Positions 40,336 to 49,219 of a DNA stretch of 64,000 nt are shown here, piece after piece (position 1 is the first letter of the stretch; every line of letters begins with the position of its first letter). Location of the stretch: positions 124,001 to 188,000 of the forward strand of contig NZ_AZAC01000002.1 of assembly GCF_000931935.2 (NCBI RefSeq). Reading direction: 5' to 3'. The DNA is from Dethiosulfatarculus sandiegensis. GTDB taxonomy: Bacteria; Desulfobacterota; Desulfarculia; Desulfarculales; Desulfarculaceae. The position numbers and the translations under genes were made by a program. Under the pieces are notes generated by a model. That model made no database searches. It was given only the letters and a program-made list of their open reading frames with translations, and had not been told where the DNA came from.

Positions 40336-42891
40336 TTGGTCACGAAAATTCAGGGCGTCAAGGACAGTCTGAGTTCCGATGATCTGTTCAGGTTTGAAGA
40401 GACCTTCAAGCCTTTGTTCAGACGGGCCCTGTCTGTGGGCAGGGTGGACCTGATGATGCCGCCCAACGCGGATGCCTCCTCTCCGGACCCCTTGGCCCGA
40501 GCCGCGGCCAAGGGCAAGGCGGTTTATGATGAAAAAGGGGCCAGACTGGTTGTCCCCCTTATTGAAGGAGGCCAGGTGCTGGCCCTGGTGGTGGCCTGGC
40601 AGGTGACGGCGGAGCAGCTGCATCCTGCAGTAAACGGTTTTTTAGCTTCGCTGATGGACGCCTCCCTGGAGATGGTGCGCCTGCGCCTTTTGGCGGAGAC
40701 CGATCCCATAACCGGTCTGGCCAATGAATTCGCCCTGGACGAGGCGCTCACCAATGCCCTTTCCAATCTCTCCCCCTCCCGTTCCGTTGAAAGACCGGCC
40801 CTGGATCAGGAGCAGGGTGAAAAGGGTTATTGCCTCTTGGCCGTGGAATTGGCCGGGATCAACCTGTTGCGGGAGCGCTACGGCAGGCTCTTTGGGGACA
40901 AGGTTGTGGTGAGCGTGGCCAAGAAGATAAAGGAAACCCTGCCCCAGGCCCTGGCCGCGGCCCGAAGCGGAGCCACCTTTTATGTGCTTTTGGAAGGAGG
41001 CGACGCCACCGGCAGGGATGCCGCCTTGCTCTTGCAAAGGGCTGTGGAGGCCCTGGATCTTGCCACTCCGGCAAGGGAGCCCTGGCGGGCCAGGCTCAGG
41101 CTCGGGGCCGCGGCTGTGGATTCCGGATCATGGGAAGGCGGGGGGCTCGCCCTGGAGGCCGCGGCTGTGCTGAAGGCCAGGGCGGTTCGGGCCCTGGCTG
41201 TGGCATCGCGCCTGGAAAGGGACGAGATTCTCTTTTTTGGCGAGATTGTGGAAAAGGCAGGCAGGTTGCTTGAGATTTTGCCCATGAACCGGGTGTTGGT
41301 GGATTTGGGCCGCATTCACGGGTTGACCGACGGAGAGCGTTTCCAGGTGTTGCCCGGAGGCCTGCGTTCGGGAAAAGACCCTGTGCTGGCCAAGGCCGAA
41401 ATCCTGGTTGTGAAGGTGGGGGAAAACCATTCCGTGGCCGAGGTCACGGCCCTGTTGGACCCGACCTTCAGCCTGCGTTCCGGTGACCGGCTTCAGAGGT
41501 TGGGCCAAAAGAGCAGTGACGCCCTGGAAGCCAGGCCCGAGACAGTGCTCAGCCTTGGCAAGCACAAGATAAAGGTGGTCTTGGACGAGGTGACCGGCCT
41601 TTCCGGGCACCGTTCCTTTTTGGCTCTCTATCGGGCAGTATGCGATATTAATGAGCGTTTTGCCGTGGCGCTCATACAGCTGGAGGGCCTGGAGGGCATG
41701 CGCGAGGTTTGCGGGGTGGTCGGCGCGGATTCATTGGTCAGCGCCCTGGCCGAGGCTGTAAAGCAGGACCTGCCCCAAGATTGTCATGCCGGTCGTTTTG
41801 CCCCTGACACCTTGGGGCTTATCTTCCCGGATATGAGCGCTGATAAGGCCAGGGAACAGGTGCAGGAGATAATAGGCAAGGTGGGAGAGGCCATGGAGCG
41901 TCCCTTGCGGGCCGGGGTTTCCTATGCCCCCTGTCCGGGGTTTGAGGCCTGGGAGATCATGGACTGCGCCTCCAAAGCCTTGGTGCACGCCGGCTTTTTA
42001 GAGCCGTTTTGCGTAGTTGTCTTTGACGCGGTGAGTCTGAACATAAGCGGGGACACCCTTTTCAGCCAGGGCCGCATATCAGAGGCTGTGGTTGAATATG
42101 AAAAGGCCCTGATACTGGACCCCTCGGAGGTGAATGTTCTGAACTCCCTGGGGGTGTGCTACGGGCATCTGGGCCAGGCTCAGAAGGCGCTGGAATGCTT
42201 TGAAAAGGCCTTGGCCGCCGCGCCGGAAGATTTCATGGCCTATTACAACCTGGGCTATGCCCTGATGAGTCAGGGTAAACTGGAGCAGGCCAGGGGCAAT
42301 CTGGAAAAGAGCCTGGAGATCAATCCGGGACATGGAGACACCCTTTTCCAGCTTGGCTGCCTGGCCCAGACTCAGGGCAGGCTGCAAGAGGCGCTGGAAA
42401 ATTTCAAGAGCGCGGTCAAGAGTCCGGGCTGCCGTCAGGCCGTGCACCGCCGTTTGGGCGAGGCCCTGGCCGCGGCCGGGCATTTGCAAGAGGCGGAAGA
42501 GGCGTTCAATCGGGCAGTCAAGGCCAACGGCAACGACGCCCAGGCCCTTTCCAGCCTGGCGGGCCTTTACCTGGACCGCAAGGCCAACCTGGAAATCGCC
42601 CTCTCCCTGGCCAAGCGGGCTTCCACCCTGGAACCCGAGAGCGCTCGGCATCAAAGGGTCTGGGCCCGCGCCCTGGTCTCCCTGGACCGTTTGGACGAAG
42701 CCTCCGGCCTATTGAAAGAGGCTGTTTCCCAATATGGGAAAGACCCTTATATGGCAGTGCAAAGGGCTGACCTGGAGGCCTTGCGGGGAGACCTGAAACT
42801 GGCCCGCAAGGAATATGAAAGGGCCCTTTCCCTGGAACCCCAACTGGAGGCTGCCAAGACCGGCCTTGAAAAGTTGGCTGATGATTGTTAA
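40336..42891 (+). CDS. Tandem degenerate GGDEF-TPR protein
   Basis: An 851-residue protein starting at TTG (GGAGGGG 5-6 nt upstream). Residues about 110-275 form a GGDEF-like fold (TDPITGLANEFALDEALT; ELAGINLLRERYGRLFGDKV) in which the GGDEF loop reads ARSGATFYVLL. A beta-barrel linker follows (about 315-390). A second GGDEF-like fold (about 410-555) has GRFAPDTLGLIFP at the loop. Neither can be an active diguanylate cyclase. From about 570 to 850 there are at least seven TPR units (FSQGRISEAVVEYEKALILD; YYNLGYALMSQGKLEQARGN). A scaffold or c-di-GMP/GTP-sensing role is inferred. It follows selA by 21 bp. Confidence 0.82.
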   Translation: MVTKIQGVKDSLSSDDLFRFEETFKPLFRRALSVGRVDLMMPPNADASSPDPLARAAAKGKAVYDEKGARLVVPLIEGGQVLALVVAWQVTAEQLHPAVNGFLASLMDASLEMVRLRLLAETDPITGLANEFALDEALTNALSNLSPSRSVERPALDQEQGEKGYCLLAVELAGINLLRERYGRLFGDKVVVSVAKKIKETLPQALAAARSGATFYVLLEGGDATGRDAALLLQRAVEALDLATPAREPWRARLRLGAAAVDSGSWEGGGLALEAAAVLKARAVRALAVASRLERDEILFFGEIVEKAGRLLEILPMNRVLVDLGRIHGLTDGERFQVLPGGLRSGKDPVLAKAEILVVKVGENHSVAEVTALLDPTFSLRSGDRLQRLGQKSSDALEARPETVLSLGKHKIKVVLDEVTGLSGHRSFLALYRAVCDINERFAVALIQLEGLEGMREVCGVVGADSLVSALAEAVKQDLPQDCHAGRFAPDTLGLIFPDMSADKAREQVQEIIGKVGEAMERPLRAGVSYAPCPGFEAWEIMDCASKALVHAGFLEPFCVVVFDAVSLNISGDTLFSQGRISEAVVEYEKALILDPSEVNVLNSLGVCYGHLGQAQKALECFEKALAAAPEDFMAYYNLGYALMSQGKLEQARGNLEKSLEINPGHGDTLFQLGCLAQTQGRLQEALENFKSAVKSPGCRQAVHRRLGEALAAAGHLQEAEEAFNRAVKANGNDAQALSSLAGLYLDRKANLEIALSLAKRASTLEPESARHQRVWARALVSLDRLDEASGLLKEAVSQYGKDPYMAVQRADLEALRGDLKLARKEYERALSLEPQLEAAKTGLEKLADDC

Positions 42892-43036
42892 GGCCGGCCC
42901 CGAGATATCGCCTTTGCCAAAATCAGGTGGGCTGCCCGCAAGCAAATGGCCGGGCGCGCCAAATTCAGCTGACTGAGAAAATAGCTTATAGCGGATATTT
43001 TTAATTCCGGGGCGGCCCTGGCTGTCAAACAGCCCT

Positions 43037-43483
43037 TCAGACCTTGAAGTCCACCTGGATTTTAAAAAGTTTTTTGGAGGGGAAGGAATAAATATCCTTA
43101 ACCCCGGTTTTCTCGGCCAGGGCCTTGAGGGATTTTTCAATATAATCCATGGAAGGCGCGATAAAGGTGAACCAGACATTGAATTCGTGGTCTCTCAAGT
43201 AGTTGTGGGTCACTTCATCATAGGCGTTCACCGCTTCCACGAACTGGTCCAGTTTTTCAGAAGGCACCTTGGCCGCGCACAGGGTGGAGGTGAAACCCAG
43301 TCGGGAACTCTGGAAATTGCCGCCGATCCGCCTGATTACACCGCTTTTTTTAAGGCCTGCCAGCCGGGACAGCACTTCTTCTTCACTAAGCCCAAGTTTT
43401 TGCCCCAAATCTAGAAAAGGCGTTTCAGATATGGGCAGGTTGGATTGCACCTCGCGTAAGATAGCCTTGTCAGTCTGATCCAT
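43037..43483 (-). CDS. AhbA/AhbB-type siroheme decarboxylase subunit (Lrp/AsnC fold)
   Basis: A 148-residue protein with an N-terminal winged HTH (DQTDKAILREVQSNLPISET; GLSEEEVLSRLAGLKKSGVI), then RRIGGNFQSSRLGFTSTLCA and the diagnostic THNYLRDHEFNVWFTFIAPS of the Ahb/NirDLGH family. In sulfate reducers AhbA and AhbB together decarboxylate siroheme to didecarboxysiroheme on the alternative haem route. Only one subunit is encoded here. A regulator of the same fold is the alternative, but the YLRDHE motif favours the enzyme family. Confidence 0.8.
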   Translation of the reverse strand: MDQTDKAILREVQSNLPISETPFLDLGQKLGLSEEEVLSRLAGLKKSGVIRRIGGNFQSSRLGFTSTLCAAKVPSEKLDQFVEAVNAYDEVTHNYLRDHEFNVWFTFIAPSMDYIEKSLKALAEKTGVKDIYSFPSKKLFKIQVDFKV

Positions 43484-43914
43484 TTTTTATTTCTTTCCTG
43501 GCTTCCCCTGGGTTGTCGGCTTTTTTAAGGGCCAAGGCCGGAATATAATTAACAGGGCGTCCCCGGGCCAGATGCCGGGACCTAAGCCCTTTTTCATTAC
43601 CCAAGCATGCCCCATGACCCTGGTTTCCGCAAGCCAACCTTAACGGGTTGCAAAGTTTTTTGTTTTGCGGGCCAAACTCCCCGCTCAATAGAAAACCGCT
43701 TCGCCCAAACTGCCTGATAAATTGCCTCTTCTTTTTTCAGAAGTGGGTAAAATATTTATTTTACTTTACAGATCAACAGGTTGCCATGGGTAAGGTTTTA
43801 TGGATGACATCTGAGATGAACCTTGGTCTTTTGGTGTTTTATGTCCTATAGTGAAGGCAAAACCGCTTGGCTCGCAAAGTTTATGGCTTTGATTCTTAAA
43901 GGAGGTGTTTATCC
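43484..43914. other. Divergent intergenic region
   Basis: About 430 bp between the Ahb-like gene and the thiolase gene. Short frames on both strands lack an RBS and homology. AAAGGAGGTG before the thiolase ATG is the only clear signal. Confidence 0.4.
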
Positions 43915-45468
43915 ATGCCTCAACCGGTCTATGTAGCCGGTGCTGCCCTGACCCCTTTTGGCAGATCCAGGGAGTCATTGGTTGATCTCCTGGCCGCAGC
44001 TGCGAAAGGGGCCATGGATCAGGCCGGGGTTAAAGAGCTGGACGCCGTATACCTTGGTGTGATGAACCCGGAAGGCTTTACCGGTGACGGCAACCTGTCC
44101 GTGTCTTTGGCCGATCGCCTGAATATAAGCGGTGCGGCCAGCTCCAGGGTGGAGACCGCCAGCTCCACCGGGGCCGGGGCCCTGGAGAGCGCCTTTTTTG
44201 CGGTGGCCAGCGGGTACTGTACCAATGTTCTGGTGGTGGCGGGTGAGAAGATGACAGGCCTTTCCACCAAGGCCGCCACCCGGCTTTTGGCCCAGGTCAT
44301 AGATAAGGGTGAACGCCGGTACGGGGCTTCCATGCCCGGTTTGGCAGGGCTCATAGCCAGGGCCTATGCCGAGGCCCACGGCATGGCCGAAGAGCGGCTC
44401 CTGGAAGGTTTGTGCATGGTTGCCATGAAAAACCACGCCAGGGGCGCGCTTAATCCCTATGCCCAGTTCCGGAAAGAGATAACGCCCGAGAAATATTTCA
44501 GCTCCCGCAAGGTGGCCGACCCGCTTTGCCTGTATGATTGCGCCCCCATCACTGACGGGGCGGCGGCGGTTGTTTTGAGCCGGGAAAAGGGGGCGGTCAG
44601 GCTGGCCGGGGTGGGACATGCCACAGACTCATCGGCAGTAACCCGAAGGGGCAGCCTCACCAGCTTCAACTCCACTCGCCAGGCTGCCATGAGGGCCTAT
44701 GCCATGGCCCGCATAAATCCCCAGGAGGTGGATTTCGCAGAGGTGCACGACGCCTTTACCATGTTTGAGGTGATAGGCTCTGAAGACCTGGGCTTTTTTC
44801 CTCCCGGTGGGGGATTGGAGGCAGCCTTGGAAGGCCGCACCAGTGTGGGCGGCGAGATACCCATCAACTGCTCAGGGGGGCTGAAGGCCAGGGGGCATCC
44901 GGTGGGCGCGTCGGGCCTGGCCCAGGTGGTTGAGGCCTGCTGGCTGCTTACAGGAGAGGTGGAAAAGCCGCAACGGCTTGGTTTCAAACCCCAGGTGGCC
45001 CTCACCCAGTCCATAGGTGGATTGGGGAACAATAACCTGGTGAGCATATTGACCCTGGCTGCCAGGGAAATAGACGAGGAAGGCCCCTGGCAGCCCAGTT
45101 TTGCCCCTGCCCTGGCTCCCTTGACTCGGGCCAGGCCTGAACCGCCGCCCGGCCAGGCTCACGGCAGGCTGCTTTCGCATACTGTGTTGCACAACCCTCC
45201 CGAGGGCTTTGAGGCCCCCTTAAGACTGGGCCTGGTGCGAACCAAGGCGGGGTGGGGCTCGTTGGCCCATCTCAAGGCCGGGGAAAACCCGGTTTTGGGT
45301 GGCAAGGTGGTGCTGGAGCTGCAAAAGGGATTTTACCAGGCAAGAGCTGTGAGCGATCTGGCCGTGCCCTGGCTCAAGGCTCGCGATCTGTGGCGAAGCC
45401 TGCCTGTTTTGGCCCGCAGATTCAAGCGCAGGCGCATAAACCGTGACAAGGAGAGGCAAGCCGAATAA
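43915..45468 (+). CDS. Thiolase-fold protein with Cys-to-Ser active site and fused DUF35-like tail
   Basis: A 517-residue protein. Residues 1-385 follow the SCP2/archaeal acetyl-CoA-acetyltransferase-type thiolase. The nucleophilic Cys position (VENACASG in relatives) reads VETASSTG, i.e. Ser83, whereas EVHDAFT and the second Cys in NCSGGLKARGHPVGASG are intact. Residues about 410-480 (HTVLHNPPEGFEAPLRLGLV; GWGSLAHL) resemble the DUF35 OB-fold that is a separate subunit in archaeal systems. Condensation by the usual Cys route seems unlikely; acyl-CoA binding or another chemistry may remain. AAAGGAGGTG precedes the ATG. It lies 80 bp upstream of sucC. Confidence 0.82.
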   Translation: MPQPVYVAGAALTPFGRSRESLVDLLAAAAKGAMDQAGVKELDAVYLGVMNPEGFTGDGNLSVSLADRLNISGAASSRVETASSTGAGALESAFFAVASGYCTNVLVVAGEKMTGLSTKAATRLLAQVIDKGERRYGASMPGLAGLIARAYAEAHGMAEERLLEGLCMVAMKNHARGALNPYAQFRKEITPEKYFSSRKVADPLCLYDCAPITDGAAAVVLSREKGAVRLAGVGHATDSSAVTRRGSLTSFNSTRQAAMRAYAMARINPQEVDFAEVHDAFTMFEVIGSEDLGFFPPGGGLEAALEGRTSVGGEIPINCSGGLKARGHPVGASGLAQVVEACWLLTGEVEKPQRLGFKPQVALTQSIGGLGNNNLVSILTLAAREIDEEGPWQPSFAPALAPLTRARPEPPPGQAHGRLLSHTVLHNPPEGFEAPLRLGLVRTKAGWGSLAHLKAGENPVLGGKVVLELQKGFYQARAVSDLAVPWLKARDLWRSLPVLARRFKRRRINRDKERQAE

Positions 45469-45548
45469 AGACTGGGTTGAAGCCCGGGGGATGCTGGTAT
45501 AAACTTGCCAAACTCCATTCTCTTAATGAACATTCGAGGATACACACC

Positions 45549-46712
45549 ATGAACGTACATGAGTATCAGGCCAAGGAGTTGATGAGGAGCTTCGGCATTC
45601 CGGTGCCAGAAGGCGGAATTGCCACCAGTGCGGACGAGGCCTATGAGGTTGCCAAGTCCCTGGGTGGCGGCCCGGTTGTGGTCAAGGCCCAGGTTCATGC
45701 CGGTGGTCGAGGCAAGGCCGGCGGCGTCAAGGTGGTTAAAAATGCCGAGGAGGCCAGGGACGCGGCCGAAAAGATGATCGGCATGAAGCTTGTCACCCAC
45801 CAGACCGGGGGTGAGGGCAAGCTGGTGCGCAAGGTCTATGTGGAAAAAGCCACAGATATCGACCGGGAGCTTTATCTGGCCGTGGTGCTGGACAGGAGTG
45901 CTGAAAAACTCCTGGTTATGGCTTCTCCGGCGGGCGGCATGGATATCGAAGCCGTGGCCGAGAAGACCCCCGAGAAGATATTCACCACCCATATTCAACC
46001 CGGACTTCCCCTGTGGGCCTATCAGGGACGCAAGCTTTTGTTTGGCTGCGGATTAAGCGGAGAGGCCCTTAAGCAGGGGGCTAAGTTGATTCAGTCCCTG
46101 GCCACCCTGGCCTGGGAAAAAGAGACCTCCCTGGTGGAGATCAACCCCCTGGTGGTCACCAAGGCCGGGGATCTAATTGCCTTGGACGCCAAGATCAATT
46201 TTGACGATTCCGCCCTTTTCAGGCACGCGGAGATCGCCGAGCTGAAAGACCCCCTGGAGACCGATCCCCTGGAGCTTAAGGCCAAGAGCTACGGCCTTAA
46301 CTACATCCGCCTGCAAGGCAATGTGGGCACCATGGTGAACGGCGCCGGCCTGGCCATGGCAACCATGGATGTGATCAAAATGGCCGGGGCCGAACCTGCC
46401 AACTTCTTGGACGCAGGCGGCGGAGCCAATGAAGAGATGGTGAGCCGGGGATTTGAGATCATCTTAGGCGATCCCAATGTAAAGGCAATTCTCATTAACA
46501 TTTTCGGCGGCATCCTACGCTGCGACACTCTGGCCGCGGGCGTGGTGGCGGCAGCCAAGAAGATGGATGTGAAGGTGCCTTTGGTGGTGCGCCTGGAAGG
46601 CACCAATCATGAAGAAGGCCGCCGCATTCTGGATGAAAGCGGGCTCGACTTCACCACCGCCGGAACCATGAGCGAGGCCGCGGACAAGGTGGCCGAGGTG
46701 GTTAACGGGTAA
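45549..46712 (+). CDS. sucC: Succinate-CoA ligase (ADP-forming) subunit beta
   Basis: A 387-residue ATP-grasp subunit: [60 protein letters not shown], the phosphate loop [20 protein letters not shown] and [18 protein letters not shown]. The ATG at 45549 (GAGGA 8 nt upstream) is the family start; the frame upstream is not homologous. Normally sucD follows within a few bases; here a terminator follows 40 bp later and no alpha subunit is found. The partner must be encoded elsewhere. Its place after a thiolase-like gene suggests acyl-CoA metabolism. Confidence 0.94.
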   Translation: MNVHEYQAKELMRSFGIPVPEGGIATSADEAYEVAKSLGGGPVVVKAQVHAGGRGKAGGVKVVKNAEEARDAAEKMIGMKLVTHQTGGEGKLVRKVYVEKATDIDRELYLAVVLDRSAEKLLVMASPAGGMDIEAVAEKTPEKIFTTHIQPGLPLWAYQGRKLLFGCGLSGEALKQGAKLIQSLATLAWEKETSLVEINPLVVTKAGDLIALDAKINFDDSALFRHAEIAELKDPLETDPLELKAKSYGLNYIRLQGNVGTMVNGAGLAMATMDVIKMAGAEPANFLDAGGGANEEMVSRGFEIILGDPNVKAILINIFGGILRCDTLAAGVVAAAKKMDVKVPLVVRLEGTNHEEGRRILDESGLDFTTAGTMSEAADKVAEVVNG

Positions 46713-46751
46713 AAGAGAATTCAGAGCCTTAAGGGCCTGAAACAGGATTTG

Positions 46752-46797
46752 AAAAGAGCCGTCCCGTGTCAAAAAAGGGACGGCTCTTTTTTATTTT
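46752..46797 (+). terminator. Intrinsic terminator downstream of sucC
   Basis: Perfect 14-bp stem AAAAGAGCCGTCCC/GGGACGGCTCTTTT with an 11-nt loop, followed by a further T-rich tail. It also borders the truncated hydrolase pseudogene. Confidence 0.9.
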
Positions 46798-47552
46798 TAA
46801 TCGGGGTTAGGCCAAGGCGTTAATTCATGGGAGACGCCCACTTTATTTTGCCAGGCTTTTTTTGAAAAATTCCGTGACTTCAGACATATATCGTCTTTTT
46901 CCCCCACTAAAAAGAGCATCGGGGCTTGGTTGGGTTGAGAATCTTTAAAAATAATAATGGTGGTTGTGTAAATATTGACGTGGGAGACAAATGATAAACC
47001 CTTAGGGGAAAGATTATTGATTATGGCCCTCTCACCGCTTAAAAGAGATGCCACTCCCCCGCTTGAATAACCCATAATACTGATTTTACCGGCATCAATA
47101 TCAGGGCGGGTGTCGAGTCATTTCAAGGCGTTGAATGCGTCGGCCAGGCGCATGCCAAAGGTAATGTCGGTTCCCGCTGTCTGGTTGGTATTGGCAATTC
47201 CCCTGGCCTCAAAACTATAAGGTATAAAGGCGACTATCTGATTTTTATTCAGTTTTTCAGCCATGGCCAATTCCCGCCAGGGGAAAACCCCGCCCGAGGC
47301 ATGCGTTATTACAATCGCCGGCATTTTACCGTTTATTTTGTCTGGCATTATAAGCCCGCCATAAATGGTTTCCCTGGGAGCCTTATCTGTACTTTTTTGG
47401 AATATTTCCGTAATATCGCTAACCTTTGGCGCCTGATAGGCGATTTTAGCGCTGGATTTGGAGGCAAGGTTTTTACCGGTTCCAATGGAGCCGCGCAACC
47501 AAAGGCAATTGATAAATAAAAATGCTAATGATAATAAATTTTTAATTTTTAT
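46797..47552 (-). pseudogene. Broken secreted dienelactone-hydrolase-like protein
   Basis: The frame reads continuously from 47552 to 46797 apart from one TGA at 47118-47120. The start codon position is ATA, followed by KIKNLLSLAFLFINCLWLRG, which looks like a signal peptide. Then come AIVITHASGGVFPWRELAMA, ADAFNALK, the stop, LDTRPDIDAGKISIMGYSSG (the G-x-S-x-G nucleophile elbow) and MLFLVGEKDD. The stop sits where relatives carry Trp or another large residue, so TGG to TGA and ATG to ATA fit two G-to-A changes. The C-terminus with the catalytic His is missing, cut near the sucC terminator. Confidence 0.75.
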
Positions 47553-47609
47553 ATCATTTCAATTCAGGGGGGATGTACCACACGTTTTTTTAAGATGCGG
47601 TAAATAAGA

Positions 47610-47816
47610 ACGAGGCGGCCTTTTTAGGCCGCCTCGTCAGGCTGTTGACAAACAGCCTGAACGCGGGCCATGGACGGCCCGCCGAATTGCGAGGATTTCT
47701 TAAGACGAGTAATTCGAGCCACTTGGCAAAACCGCGTTTTTGCCAAGTGGCCTCTGACAATGTCCAGGAGGACTTTGTCAGCAAGCTAAACGAGGCGGCC
47801 TTTTTAGGCCGCCTCG
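47610..47816. repeat. Structured non-coding repeat element, copy 2, with flanking direct repeats
   Basis: The body 47637-47789 matches the body of copy 1 (10253-10402) at roughly 87% with the same five hairpins. Stems 4 (CCACTTGG/CCAAGTGG) and 5 (CTGACAA/TTGTCAG) carry compensatory changes relative to copy 1 (CCAGTTGG/CCAACTGG; CTCACAA/TTGTGAG). It is bracketed by two identical 27-bp hairpins (47610-47636 and 47790-47816; arm ACGAGGCGGCC). It lies downstream of the QmoC-like gene, whose terminator may be one of these hairpins. Confidence 0.82.
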
Positions 47817-47843
47817 TGGCATCCCTGTCTGCCATTCAAACAG

Positions 47844-48980
47844 CTAGGCTTGGCTTTGCTTTTTTTGTTCGGCGTATTCTTTTTGCACCTGAGTCAAAAA
47901 GAGCACTACCGGGCGATAGGCCAGGTGAGCCCATTTGGCAAAGGGCACTTCCAGGACCAGCATGGGTATGGCCACCATCAGGTGGATGACATAGATGATG
48001 TATACCGGCAATGCCCAACCCAGGAAGATAAAGGCGTGGACCAGGATGCCGGTTAGGGTGGTTAGTTGCAACAATGCCAAAAACATCCAGTCTGTGCCGT
48101 GGGAGTTCTTATAGGGCGCTTTGCTTTTTTTGATGCGTCCGATAAGGGCGTAGGTGGTGCCGTACATGATCGCCGCGGTGGCATAGTAGCCGACTATGGT
48201 CATAAGAACGCTTATGGTGGGCCACTCGGGGTCTATCACGGAATCACGCTGGAACCAGCGCAGCCCCACCACCACCATCAAAAAGACCGAACTGTAACCG
48301 GTCATGATCAAAAGGTGAATGATCCACTGTTTGCGGTCTTCGCATTTGGAAAACTGCTTTTGGGTCACGGTGTGGATCAAAAGGTCCTTGGCCTTGGCCA
48401 GATATAAACTTATGGGAATCTTTTTAAGCTCTCCTTTGGTCACCATTTGAGCGCATCGGTATACGTTGCTTAAAAGGACCGCACTTAAGACCACGGCCAT
48501 GATCCAGTCCAGGATTTCAATGATCCAGTTGGGCGCAAAGGTGTTTAGCTGCACCACATCATGGGAGGCTCCCCAGTTGGCAAAAAAGACAAAGCCCAGG
48601 CCCACTAAAATGGCCACAATAGAGACGGCCATGATCTCGAAGATTTCAGAGGTGTAGAATTTTTTGGCAAACCCGGTCCAGTCGTATTGGGAGGTGAGGT
48701 ACCTGCGCATAACCATCATGGTCTCACCCGGGTCCGCTCCCCTGGGGCAGAGGTCCGAACACTCGCCGCAATAGTAGCAAAGCCAGGGTTCGGGCGATTC
48801 CAGAATTTTGTCTTTAAGGCCCAGTTGGGCGTATCGCACGATTTTGCGGGGAAATGGTGTATCTTCGGTGGACAGGGGACACACACCCGTACAGTTACCG
48901 CAGTGATAACAGTTGCCCGCATCCTCCAAGCCAAATTCCTTCAGCTCTTTCAGCAGATTCGGATATACCTTTGCGCTCAT
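47844..48980 (-). CDS. qmoC: QmoC-like membrane Fe-S / haem b protein (HdrC-HdrE fusion)
   Basis: A 378-residue protein. The N-terminal HdrC-like domain carries two [4Fe-4S] motifs, CYHCGNCTGVCPLS and CYYCGECSDLCPRG. A C-terminal HdrE-like membrane domain of about six TM helices follows, with several His residues suited to binding haem b (TGYSSVFLMVVVGLRW; VHAFIFLGWALPVYIIYVIH). This fusion and length match QmoC, which passes electrons between the quinone pool and the QmoAB/AprBA sulfate-reduction branch. The ATG at 48980 has AGGAGA 6 nt upstream. qmoA, qmoB and aprBA are not adjacent, so it is an orphan or a paralogue with another partner. Confidence 0.8.
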   Translation of the reverse strand: MSAKVYPNLLKELKEFGLEDAGNCYHCGNCTGVCPLSTEDTPFPRKIVRYAQLGLKDKILESPEPWLCYYCGECSDLCPRGADPGETMMVMRRYLTSQYDWTGFAKKFYTSEIFEIMAVSIVAILVGLGFVFFANWGASHDVVQLNTFAPNWIIEILDWIMAVVLSAVLLSNVYRCAQMVTKGELKKIPISLYLAKAKDLLIHTVTQKQFSKCEDRKQWIIHLLIMTGYSSVFLMVVVGLRWFQRDSVIDPEWPTISVLMTIVGYYATAAIMYGTTYALIGRIKKSKAPYKNSHGTDWMFLALLQLTTLTGILVHAFIFLGWALPVYIIYVIHLMVAIPMLVLEVPFAKWAHLAYRPVVLFLTQVQKEYAEQKKQSQA

Positions 48981-49219
48981 CCCATCTCTCCTAATCTGAT
49001 CAGGCACGAAAGACCCGAAAAAGACCCCTATATTCCGCTGGATCTAAGTGTCTCCCTCGGTATCTTTGGTTTTCGGTCCTCACTTTATAAGACTTTGTGA
49101 AAAATTAATCAAGCATAAACCACGACCTCGGAAAAAATCAAGTTTGTCCATCTATTAACTAAGCCGAGAGGTCTTTTTAAAAAAAGCTTCCCGGCCTTGA
49201 AACCGGTGTCTGCAAACGG

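Noticed and set aside
47118..47120. In-frame TGA as selenocysteine in the hydrolase frame
   Set aside because: SelA/SelB make it formally possible, but no clear SECIS hairpin follows, the position fits a Trp, the start codon is also lost and the C-terminus is missing. Decay is the simpler reading.
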